In this document: positions 44,194 through 52,193 of the stretch, piece by piece | How the letters are laid out: every line of letters starts with the position of its first letter | Numbering within the stretch: position 1 is the first letter of the stretch | Origin: CBDCWO01 sp965223405 | Lineage (GTDB): Bacteria; Bacteroidota; Bacteroidia; Chitinophagales; Saprospiraceae | NCBI GenBank assembly: GCA_965223405.1 | Contig: CBDCWO010000006.1 | Coordinates: 6,200,001 to 6,264,000, forward strand | DNA: 64,000 nt | Direction of reading: 5' to 3' | Translations under genes and position numbers: made by a program | The notes under the pieces: model-generated | What the model saw: only the letters and a program-made list of their open reading frames with translations | Told to the model about the DNA's origin: nothing | Databases searched by the model: none

Positions 44194-45283
44194 TATTGAT
44201 CGTACCGTTTTCGATTTCGAATAATTTGTAAGATATATTAAATTCTTTAAGAATATCTCTTAGCCGATCTTTATTTGTATAAGTAATGAAAATTTGAGTC
44301 TGACCTTCTTCAGTCAACATTTTCATCAATAATCTAATCCGTCGTTCGTCAAGCTTGTCAAACAGGTCGTCTATCAAAAACAACGGCTCGGCAGAAATAT
44401 TGGTTCGCAATCCGGCAATTTGAGTTAATTTCAATGCTAGTAAAATAGATTTTAGCTGTCCTTGCGAAGCAAATTGCCGGGCAGGCTTTTTGTTGATAAG
44501 TATCTTGACATCGTCGCGATGTGGACCGGATTGGGTCCTCCTCATCAAAATATCCTTTTCCCTTGAAGATCTGATTACTTCCACTATTCGGCTTACCTCC
44601 ACATTAGGAGAAAAGACCAATTGGACCTCCTCATCACCACCGGATATTTGATTATACCTGGTGAGGAATAAGGGTTGAAACTGGCGGATGAGTCTTTGAC
44701 GTCCCTCAATTAAGACAACTGCATTGGCTGACATTTTGTCATCAAGAGCATCAAGTAAAAGTGAATCAACATATTGATTTTGAAGATGTGCATTCTTTTG
44801 TTTCAACAACTTGTTGTATTGGGATAAGGCATGTAAATAGTTTTTGTCAAACTGAGAAATGGTTTGATCCAAAAATTTTCTGCGTTCGATAGATCCTCCC
44901 TGTATTACTATTTGATCATCAGGTGCAATAAAAACCAATGGGATTTTGCCAATGTGTTCGATTCGTCTAACGATGGTCTTGCCATTATGCTCAATTGATT
45001 TTTTACCACCCTTTACATACTTTATCACGTATTGATTCCTTCGCTGCGTATCCTCATCAATCAAGTTGCCTTCAATTCGAAAAAAGCTTTCCCCTTCTTT
45101 GACTAGCAGTCGGTCAAAGCCTAAAAAATGGCTCTTGCTCATCCCTAAAGTATAAATCGCATCCAAAATATTGGTTTTACCCATTCCATTGTTGCCAACA
45201 AAACAATTCATCGTGGTATGGAACTCAAAATCCTGTTTTTGGTAGTTTTTAAAATGCACTAATGTCAAAGTAGAAAGCTTCAA
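44177..45283 (-). CDS. recF: DNA replication and repair protein RecF
   Basis: A 368-residue SMC-like ATPase. Walker A CFVGNNGMGKTNILDAIYTL near residue 28, the ABC signature in FASQGQLKSILLALKL, Walker B PLFLIDDLFDKLDERR, and the D-loop region after it. RecF binds gapped DNA and helps load RecA with RecO and RecR. It is the upstream member of a recF-DUF721 overlapping pair and is divergent from pdhA, with 211 bases between. Confidence 0.96.
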   Translation of the reverse strand: MKLSTLTLVHFKNYQKQDFEFHTTMNCFVGNNGMGKTNILDAIYTLGMSKSHFLGFDRLLVKEGESFFRIEGNLIDEDTQRRNQYVIKYVKGGKKSIEHNGKTIVRRIEHIGKIPLVFIAPDDQIVIQGGSIERRKFLDQTISQFDKNYLHALSQYNKLLKQKNAHLQNQYVDSLLLDALDDKMSANAVVLIEGRQRLIRQFQPLFLTRYNQISGGDEEVQLVFSPNVEVSRIVEVIRSSREKDILMRRTQSGPHRDDVKILINKKPARQFASQGQLKSILLALKLTQIAGLRTNISAEPLFLIDDLFDKLDERRIRLLMKMLTEEGQTQIFITYTNKDRLRDILKEFNISYKLFEIENGTINNEETQ

Positions 45284-45445
45284 GATGAGATATTGTGTTT
45301 ATGTGCAAAGATACTGGTATCCTAGTTTTAAGACCCTTATCCCGGAATAATATTTGCCAACAGCCGGTGGATAACTTAATCCAGAATGAAATTTGAAATG
45401 TTGAACCATGATATCTAATTTCTGTTAATAAGCAGGAGTACAGTT

Positions 45446-45475
45446 TTTGACTCTATTAAAATAACAGTATCTTTG
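45446..45475 (+). promoter_or_regulatory. Bacteroidota-type promoter of pdhA
   Basis: TTTG at 45446-45449 and TATCTTTG at 45468-45475 are 18 bases apart, a near-ideal match to the phylum consensus. The expected transcript start near 45482 gives a leader of about 13 bases. Confidence 0.65.
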
Positions 45476-45494
45476 ATCCGTAAAATCCGAATAG

Positions 45495-46514
45495 ATGGCC
45501 TCAGTAGCGGAAAAGGTAAAAAAGAAGGTTAAGTTTAGTCCAGATACATACAAGGAGTGGTATTATTTGATGTTGTTGATCCGAAGATTTGAAGAGCGAA
45601 CACTTCTTGCCTATTCTAAACAATTGGTAAGAGGTTTTTGTCATGTTTACATTGGACAAGAAGCCATAGCTGCCGGAATGAAAACCGCATTACGACCTGA
45701 AGATGCGGTAGTTACTGCTTATCGCCAACACGGCACTGCGATATCCCGTGGAGCAGACCCTAAAGCTTGTATGGCTGAGCTGTTTGGAAGGGAAACAGGA
45801 ATTGTAAAGGGTAAAGGAGGATCGATGCACTTTTTCTCGAAAGAACACAATTATTTTGGCGGAAATGGAATAGTTGGAGCTCAAATACCTATTGGTACCG
45901 GGATCGCGTTTGCGGAAAAATACAAGAAGACCGATAATCTGTGTGTCACTATGTTTGGTGACGGAGCATCCCGACAAGGGGCACTCTATGAATCTTTCAA
46001 TATGGCGATGACCTGGAAACTGCCGGTACTCTACATATGTGAAAACAATGGCTATGCCATGGGTACCTCTGTAGAGAGAACAAGTAATATTTCAGAAGTT
46101 TACAAAATTGGCAAAGCCTTCGAGATGCCTAGTGAGCCCGTGGATGGTATGGACCCTGAAAAAGTTCATGTTGCGATTGAAAAGGCTGCAAAACATATTC
46201 GTAGTGGTAAAGGTCCTTATTTTCTGGAACTGAAAACTTATCGCTATAAAGGCCATTCTGTTTCAGATCCAGCACGATACAGAAGCAAAGATGAGTTAAA
46301 TCGATATAAAAGCCTGGACCCGATCGCAACGCTCTATGACCGGATTGTCGAAGCCGGTTTAGGTACTCAGGCGGAACTGGAAGAAATGGACGCTAAAATT
46401 GAAAGCATTATTGATGAAGCCTATCAATTTGCCGAACAATCCCCATTTCCAGACCCGGAAGGACTTTGGGAAGATAATTATGTGCAAAAAGATTATCCGT
46501 TTATTACGGATTGA
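45495..46514 (+). CDS. pdhA: Pyruvate dehydrogenase E1 component, alpha subunit
   Basis: A 339-residue thiamine-diphosphate enzyme. RRFEERTLLAYSKQLVRGFC, HVYIGQEAIAAGM and YRQHGTAISRGADP match E1-alpha; the ThDP motif runs from FGDGASRQGALYESFNMAM to ICENNGYAMGT (GDG ... NN). The phospholoop-like KTYRYKGHSVSDPARYRSKD is also present. It decarboxylates pyruvate with the beta subunit and passes the acetyl group to E2. The E1-beta, E2 and E3 genes are not adjacent, which is common in Bacteroidota where subunits are scattered. It has its own promoter. Confidence 0.94.
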   Translation: MASVAEKVKKKVKFSPDTYKEWYYLMLLIRRFEERTLLAYSKQLVRGFCHVYIGQEAIAAGMKTALRPEDAVVTAYRQHGTAISRGADPKACMAELFGRETGIVKGKGGSMHFFSKEHNYFGGNGIVGAQIPIGTGIAFAEKYKKTDNLCVTMFGDGASRQGALYESFNMAMTWKLPVLYICENNGYAMGTSVERTSNISEVYKIGKAFEMPSEPVDGMDPEKVHVAIEKAAKHIRSGKGPYFLELKTYRYKGHSVSDPARYRSKDELNRYKSLDPIATLYDRIVEAGLGTQAELEEMDAKIESIIDEAYQFAEQSPFPDPEGLWEDNYVQKDYPFITD

Positions 46515-46695
46515 TACCATCTTATCTGGTGTATACCATTGTAGATCCGTTCGATGTATCACTAAAGTTACTTTTTCCACTCTCAAACGAACATTTATCC
46601 CTGTTTATTAAACTTCGGGCAAGCAAACTTGCTGACAAAAGATTATATATTCAAAAGTTTATTAATTTTGCGGAAATTTTGTAGAAAAGAAAGAA

Positions 46696-47388
46696 ATGGC
46701 TCAACGAAGAAAAAAAGTTAAGAAGGAAGAAACCTTAGTGGATATTGTAGAAGTCGGGGGGAAAGCACAAAACTTTTTCCAGGATTATCAAAACCTGATC
46801 ATTGGAGTTCTGACCGGTTTGGTAGTTTTGGTCGGAGGCTTTTTTGCCTATGTCCAATTTATCAAAGGTCCGAAGGAAAAAGAAGCAATGGAACAAATGT
46901 TTCAGGCGCAATACCAATTTGGAAGAGATTCGTTTACCCTGGCCCTTACCAATCCTGGTGGCGGATATGAAGGATTTTTGGATATAATAGAAAATTACAA
47001 AGGGACTAAAGCAGCTAACCTGGCCAATTATTATAGTGGTGTCGCATATCTCAATCTAGGCCAAGTAGATGCCGCTATAAGTTACTTAAAGGATTTTAGA
47101 CCTTCAGGTAAGGTTACTCCGATCATGAAACATGGGGTTATGGGAGATGCCTATTCAGAAAAAGGGGACTTTGACGCTGCCGAATCGGCCTACAAAAAGG
47201 CGGTTTCATCTAGTGATAATGAAATACTATCAGCGCATTATTTGTTTAAATTGGGAATGCTGTACGAACACGTTGGAAAATTGGAGCAGTCCGTTAAAGC
47301 ATATAAAGAAATCAAAGAAAAGTATCCTAACACCACGGAAGGTAAAGACATTGAAAAATACATTGGACGCATTGAGCAAAATGGATAA
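46696..47388 (+). CDS. Single-pass membrane TPR protein
   Basis: A 230-residue protein with a basic N-terminus (MAQRRKKVKKEE), one transmembrane helix at about residues 35-56 (IIGVLTGLVVLVGGFFAYVQ), and periplasmic TPR repeats (ANYYSGVAYLNLGQVDAAIS, GDAYSEKGDFDAAESAYKKA, FKLGMLYEHVGKLEQSVKAY). The layout resembles YfgM-type ancillary proteins that associate with the secretion/chaperone network. It overlaps the ribH start by one base (TAATG). The TPR-ribH pair is often conserved in this phylum near recF. A -7-like TAATTTTG lies at 46663-46670. Confidence 0.8.
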   Translation: MAQRRKKVKKEETLVDIVEVGGKAQNFFQDYQNLIIGVLTGLVVLVGGFFAYVQFIKGPKEKEAMEQMFQAQYQFGRDSFTLALTNPGGGYEGFLDIIENYKGTKAANLANYYSGVAYLNLGQVDAAISYLKDFRPSGKVTPIMKHGVMGDAYSEKGDFDAAESAYKKAVSSSDNEILSAHYLFKLGMLYEHVGKLEQSVKAYKEIKEKYPNTTEGKDIEKYIGRIEQNG

Positions 47389-47897
47389 TGAGCGGTAAAG
47401 GATATAAAAGTTCAACCATAAAAAAAAATGGTGTCGACCTCAATATCGGAATTGTCGTTTCCGAGTGGAATTCTGAGATTACTACCAAACTACTCCAATC
47501 TTGCCAAAAAACGCTTAAAAATTCAGGAATTGAAGTCCCAGAGGAATTTATAATCCATGTTCCCGGCTCATTCGAGTTACCCAGCGGCGCGAGGTTACTA
47601 TTGCAAAGTCACAAGTTGGATGCTGTAATTTGCCTGGGTTGTCTGATTAAAGGTGAGACCATGCACGACGAATTTATTGCCCAGTCCGTAGCAAATTCTA
47701 TAAACATTTTGAGTATTCAAAGTGGTATTCCGATTCTATTTGGGGTGCTGACTACCCTCAACCAGGAGCAGGCTGCGGCCAGAGCCGGAGGAGGACACGG
47801 TGACAAGGGTAAAGAAGCAGCAGAATCCGCAATAAAAATGGCCCTTTTAAAAAGACAAATGACTAATCCAAAATCCTCAATCGGTTTCACCAGTTGA
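47388..47897 (+). CDS. ribH: 6,7-dimethyl-8-ribityllumazine synthase
   Basis: A 169-residue enzyme of the penultimate step of riboflavin synthesis, condensing 5-amino-6-ribitylaminouracil with dihydroxybutanone phosphate. Conserved sites: IVVSEWNSEIT (aromatic ring stacking), HVPGSFELPSGA, ICLGCLIKGETMHDEFI (catalytic His, phosphate contact) and PILFGVLTTLNQEQAAARAG. Icosahedral or pentameric assembly is typical of the family. No FMN riboswitch is visible because ribH is embedded in an operon with the TPR gene. Confidence 0.96.
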   Translation: MSGKGYKSSTIKKNGVDLNIGIVVSEWNSEITTKLLQSCQKTLKNSGIEVPEEFIIHVPGSFELPSGARLLLQSHKLDAVICLGCLIKGETMHDEFIAQSVANSINILSIQSGIPILFGVLTTLNQEQAAARAGGGHGDKGKEAAESAIKMALLKRQMTNPKSSIGFTS

Positions 47898-47899
47898 CA

Positions 47900-48754
47900 A
47901 TGAAATTTACCGTTGTAGATACCGGAACATTTAAACTCGATGGCGGCGCTATGTTTGGTGTGGTTCCTAAGGCCATTTGGAACAGGCTTACTCCTGCAGA
48001 TCAAAACAATCTGTGTACCTGGGCTGCCAGGTGTTTACTGATCGAAGTCGAAGATCGAAAAATATTGATCGATACCGGCCTGGGCAACAAACAAGATGAG
48101 AAATTCAGATCTTATTTTCATCCATCCAATAATCTAAATATCACCGATCATATGCAATCCGTGGGTGTGGATCCGGAATCCATTACCGATGTGATTATTA
48201 CGCATATGCATTTTGACCACGTAGGAGGAGCACTTTATAGAGATATAAATGATGAAATACTCCCCTCGTTTCCCAATGCCCATTATTGGTCTTCCAAAAC
48301 ACACTTTGAGTGGGCTACTCATCCAAACGCCCGAGAAAAGGCTTCTTTTCTAAAAGAGAATATTTTACCCTTGCAGCAAATGGGAATCTTAAAATTTTTA
48401 CCTGAAAGAGGAGAAGCTCATCCGTTTTCAAAATTGGGTATTTCAATGAAGTTTGTGCATGGTCATACGGAGGCTATGATGTTACCCGTGGTAAATTATT
48501 TAGACAAAACTCTGGTTTTCTGTGCGGACCTTCTTCCTTCTTCGTTTCATGTAAAATTACCCTATGTAATGGCCTATGATATCAGACCGTTGCAGACACT
48601 TCAGGAAAAGGAAGTTTTCCTCCAAGAGGCAGTTGAACATAAGCATATTTTATTTTTTGAACACGATCCGATCATCGAGTGCGCTACTCTTAAACTCACA
48701 GATCATGGACGATATGCTGTTGATCAATTCGGGCCACTCTCTGATTTTATTTAA
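47900..48754 (+). CDS. MBL-fold metallohydrolase
   Basis: A 284-residue metallo-beta-lactamase-fold protein starting at ATG 47900, two bases after the ribH stop. Zinc motif ITHMHFDHVGG near residue 90, an upstream strand ILIDTGLGNK, the later His in FVHGHTEAMMLP, the Asp in LVFCADLLPSS and the terminal His in ILFFEHDP. The domain resembles the AHL-lactonase/MBL hydrolase group, but no signal molecule can be assigned. It is third in the TPR-ribH operon. Confidence 0.87.
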   Translation: MKFTVVDTGTFKLDGGAMFGVVPKAIWNRLTPADQNNLCTWAARCLLIEVEDRKILIDTGLGNKQDEKFRSYFHPSNNLNITDHMQSVGVDPESITDVIITHMHFDHVGGALYRDINDEILPSFPNAHYWSSKTHFEWATHPNAREKASFLKENILPLQQMGILKFLPERGEAHPFSKLGISMKFVHGHTEAMMLPVVNYLDKTLVFCADLLPSSFHVKLPYVMAYDIRPLQTLQEKEVFLQEAVEHKHILFFEHDPIIECATLKLTDHGRYAVDQFGPLSDFI

Positions 48755-48773
48755 AGCCCAGGCATAAAATTTA

Positions 48774-49334
48774 CTACGCCATTCCCAAATCGAAACTCTT
48801 AATTACTTTCCATTTACCGGTTTTATGTTCCAGTAAATGGATTTTTTCAACGAAAAATTTTCTGTGGTATTCAATCTCCCTAAAATGAGTATAGGCCGAT
48901 TTGAATTGTGACCGGGCCAAATCTCGGAAAGCGATGGTCATGTGAGCATGAAAAGGACGGCGATCAGATATTTTAACCAATTGGTTCACCGTAAGCAGGT
49001 TAATTAACCGATTCCGCAATGAGGTAAGCTTTGGATTCTCTACTATGCGTACGAATATGACTCGGGGCTTGAATGCGGCAAAGCCATTTAAGATCACCGC
49101 AAAAGCACTTGCAGATGTACAAAAGCCGGTAATAAGTTGTGAAATTTTCCCGATCTGGGAGGGTCCAGCTCTAAAAGGAGGAATTAAGGTAATGTGAGGA
49201 GGTGATTTCAAAGCATGAGCTGATCCAAATAGGTTATTTGCCGCTTGTTTGAAGTCTGTTACCTCACTTTGAATAGGTTCGGGAGGAATTACTGCTATAA
49301 AATAAATGGAATGCGCAGTAGGTGTCATTTTCAA
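48774..49334 (-). CDS. 2'-5' RNA ligase / cyclic phosphodiesterase family protein
   Basis: A 186-residue protein of the 2H phosphoesterase superfamily. The two catalytic H-x-T motifs are PPHITLIPPF near residue 46 and HAHMTIAFRDL near residue 131, with the usual spacing. Members ligate or hydrolyse 2'-5' or 2',3'-cyclic RNA phosphates. Its ATG overlaps the pyrC stop (ATGA), so it is the second gene of a pyrC operon. Confidence 0.88.
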   Translation of the reverse strand: MKMTPTAHSIYFIAVIPPEPIQSEVTDFKQAANNLFGSAHALKSPPHITLIPPFRAGPSQIGKISQLITGFCTSASAFAVILNGFAAFKPRVIFVRIVENPKLTSLRNRLINLLTVNQLVKISDRRPFHAHMTIAFRDLARSQFKSAYTHFREIEYHRKFFVEKIHLLEHKTGKWKVIKSFDLGMA

Positions 49335-50662
49335 CGGTTAAAAACCAACCTTTTGCCATAACCTGCTCCTGCAAATTGACCTTGATCATAGGCCAAGATG
49401 CCGTTGAGCCAGGTCTTTTCGACCAATCCGGTAAAGGTTTTTCCCTCCAAAGGGGACCAGCCACATTTATACAAGATGTTTTTTTTGTCAATGGTTTGTT
49501 TTGCCTCTGGATCAATCAGAACTAAATCGGCCCAGTATCCCTCTCTGACAAATCCTCGATCCTGAACATCAAAACATTTTGCCGGGCTGTGGCACATTTT
49601 TTCCACAATACGAACAGGACTGATTTTCCCTTCACCGGCAAAGGCCAACATCATCTGTATGGCATGCTGTACCAAGGGTAAACCGGAAGGTGCGCTAAAG
49701 TAGTTACCTTGTTTTTCCTGGTAAGTATGAGGAGCATGATCCGTAGCGATTATGTCAAACCGGTCCTCTGCCAGTGCTTGCCATAAGGCGTCGCGATCAC
49801 TTCGAAACTTAATCGCCGGATTACATTTAATTCCGGACCCCAATGTCTCATAATCTTCAGCCGTAAAGTGCAAATGGTGCACACATACCTCAGCGGTAAT
49901 TTGTTTACCCTCGATCGGTCCGGCATCAAATAAAGGGGGCTCCATTGCAGAACTTATATGTAGTATATGTAAGCGGGCACCGGTCTTTTTGGCTAATTCC
50001 ACGGCTTTGGATGAGGATAGATAGCAGCCGTGAGCATTTCGAATTATTGGATGTTCACTAAAAGGAATGTCGTTCCCATACTTTTTTTCGGCCTCTTTCA
50101 GGTTTTGTTTAATTGTAGATTCATCTTCACAATGGGTAGCAATGATCATTGGAGCATTTGCAAATATTTTTTCCAAAACCACTTCATCATCTACCAGCAT
50201 GTTTCCCGTGCTCGAACCCATAAATATTTTGATTCCACATACCCGCTTCGGATCGGTTTGTACGACTTCATCATAATTGTCATTGGAGGCACCCATGAAA
50301 AAGGAGTAGTTAGCAAAGGCCGTCTGGCGAGCTATGTCGTATTTATCTTCTAACAGAGCTTGGGTCAGGGCCGGAGGTTTGGTATTGGGCATTTCCATAA
50401 AACTGGTTACTCCTCCAGCCAAGCCAGCTCGCGATTCCGTGGCTATAGTAGCCTTGTGCGTAAGTCCCGGTTCTCTAAAATGGACCTGGTCGTCAATAAT
50501 TCCCGGGATAATCCATTTACCCGAGGCATCCACTTCGTGATCTGCTCTTACGTCGATTTGCGCAGCAATCTTATCAATTCGTTCCTTTTTGATCAAAATG
50601 TCAACTACCTGTTCTTGTCCTTCATTGATCAACAGGCCTTCTTTTATCAAAATCGTTTCCAT
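49331..50662 (-). CDS. pyrC: Dihydroorotase
   Basis: A 443-residue amidohydrolase of pyrimidine synthesis, closing carbamoyl aspartate to dihydroorotate. ASGKWIIPGIIDDQVHFREP holds the first metal region, followed by ITSFMEMPNTKPPALT, IKIFMGSSTGNMLVD (lysine region), IATHCEDE, LHILHISSA and the catalytic Asp in IIATDHAPHT. The first metal motif reads DQVH instead of the DxHxH of classical enzymes, so one metal-ligand His is Gln; from memory this is usual in the Bacteroidota branch. It precedes the 2'-5' ligase-like gene with a four-base overlap. Confidence 0.92.
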   Translation of the reverse strand: METILIKEGLLINEGQEQVVDILIKKERIDKIAAQIDVRADHEVDASGKWIIPGIIDDQVHFREPGLTHKATIATESRAGLAGGVTSFMEMPNTKPPALTQALLEDKYDIARQTAFANYSFFMGASNDNYDEVVQTDPKRVCGIKIFMGSSTGNMLVDDEVVLEKIFANAPMIIATHCEDESTIKQNLKEAEKKYGNDIPFSEHPIIRNAHGCYLSSSKAVELAKKTGARLHILHISSAMEPPLFDAGPIEGKQITAEVCVHHLHFTAEDYETLGSGIKCNPAIKFRSDRDALWQALAEDRFDIIATDHAPHTYQEKQGNYFSAPSGLPLVQHAIQMMLAFAGEGKISPVRIVEKMCHSPAKCFDVQDRGFVREGYWADLVLIDPEAKQTIDKKNILYKCGWSPLEGKTFTGLVEKTWLNGILAYDQGQFAGAGYGKRLVFNR

Positions 50663-50843
50663 TATACTTAGTCAGATAAACTAAAAAAAATACTTTTGTC
50701 CTCGAATAATTTATTACATCGATTGTAACCGGAGACATGCCAGAAAGCAATCAATTTGTATTTATGACAATCCAATAACAAAAGAACCATATTACAAAAA
50801 GATTTGCGAATGGAACCATGATCGAACGATTAAATTTCGAATT

Positions 50844-51989
50844 ATGCAGTTTAAAAAAATAGGAATATTGGGTGGTGGGCAATTGGGTCGCATGTTATGT
50901 CTGGGAGCAAGACATATGGATATCCCAATTTTCATACTGGACCAGGATCCTTCCTTCTCTGCCGGAACTCTGGCTAATCAATTTCATACCGGAGATTTTA
51001 CCAATTATGAGGATGTCATTCGCTTTGGTCGAAAAGTAGACATCCTTACTATTGAAATAGAAAAGATAAATACCGAAGCGCTGCACTTATTGCAAAGTGA
51101 AGGGATCATCATACATCCCAATCCCAGAGCTATAGAAATTATTGCTGATAAAGGCCTGCAAAAGCATTTTTACCAAAACCACAACTTTCCCACTTCTTCT
51201 TTTATCTTAACAAATGGCAGAAGTGAAGTTATTTCGTTAATCCATACTGGGAGGATAAAATTCCCGTTTGTACAAAAGGTAAGAAAAGGTGGGTATGATG
51301 GTAGAGGAGTTGCAGTTATAAATACTGAAAAAGACCTGGACAAACTAATGGACACCCCTTCAGTCATTGAAGATAAGGTAGACATTCAAAAAGAAGTTGC
51401 TGTAATTGTTGCCCGGAATAGTGACGGAGAGATAAAGGCCTATGATCCGGTGGCCATGCACTTCGTTCCTGAAGCCAATTTGGTAGATTATCTTTACTGC
51501 CCGGCAGGATTGTCGCCAAAACATATTCATGAATGTAAACAAATTGCTACTACGCTAATTGAAGCATTTGATATATGTGGTTTGTTAGCCATTGAATTTT
51601 TTGTTGATTCCCGGGACTCTATTTTAATTAACGAAGTAGCACCCCGGCCTCACAACAGTGGGCACCACACCATTGAGGCGGCCCACACCAGTCAGTTTGA
51701 ACAACATATCCGGGCTATCCATAACCTACCGCTAGGTTCAACCAAATCAATTTCTCCCGCGGTCATGGTAAATATACTTGGTGCCGAAGGATATACTGGA
51801 ATTCCAGAGTATCAGGGTTTGGAAAAAGTGCTGGCCATTCCCGATGTTCATGTACACTTGTATGGAAAAACCATCACCAAACCCGATCGAAAAATGGGTC
51901 ATATTACCATTCTTGATCCAGATTTGAATGAAGCACTGGAGAAAGTTAAAATGATCCGGAAATATCTAAAAGTGATCAGTTTGTCGTAG
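50844..51989 (+). CDS. purK: N5-carboxyaminoimidazole ribonucleotide synthase
   Basis: A 381-residue ATP-grasp enzyme of purine synthesis that makes N5-CAIR from AIR, bicarbonate and ATP. N-terminal IGILGGGQLGRMLCLGA, ATP-grasp VQKVRKGGYDGRGVAVI, KEVAVIVARNSDGEIKAYDP, then EVAPRPHNSGHHTIEA with the conserved PHNSGH loop, and GHITILDPD at the C-terminus. The partner purE is 2.5 kb downstream, separated by a cyclase gene on the other strand. Confidence 0.96.
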   Translation: MQFKKIGILGGGQLGRMLCLGARHMDIPIFILDQDPSFSAGTLANQFHTGDFTNYEDVIRFGRKVDILTIEIEKINTEALHLLQSEGIIIHPNPRAIEIIADKGLQKHFYQNHNFPTSSFILTNGRSEVISLIHTGRIKFPFVQKVRKGGYDGRGVAVINTEKDLDKLMDTPSVIEDKVDIQKEVAVIVARNSDGEIKAYDPVAMHFVPEANLVDYLYCPAGLSPKHIHECKQIATTLIEAFDICGLLAIEFFVDSRDSILINEVAPRPHNSGHHTIEAAHTSQFEQHIRAIHNLPLGSTKSISPAVMVNILGAEGYTGIPEYQGLEKVLAIPDVHVHLYGKTITKPDRKMGHITILDPDLNEALEKVKMIRKYLKVISLS

Positions 51990-52193
51990 ATCATTTTCTT
52001 GTTATGGATAGGAAATTGGAAATTTACTGGTAATGGGGTGATCCACTATCCTGTAAGCTTAAATGTTATTAGCACGGATAATTAAATTATCATTTTTATG
52101 CAATACTCTAAAATCAGGTTTATTTCACCCAAAATTCGCATCTTATTTTGTCAATCAGATTGAATCAGCCTTTGGATAAAAAGAAAACTATTC

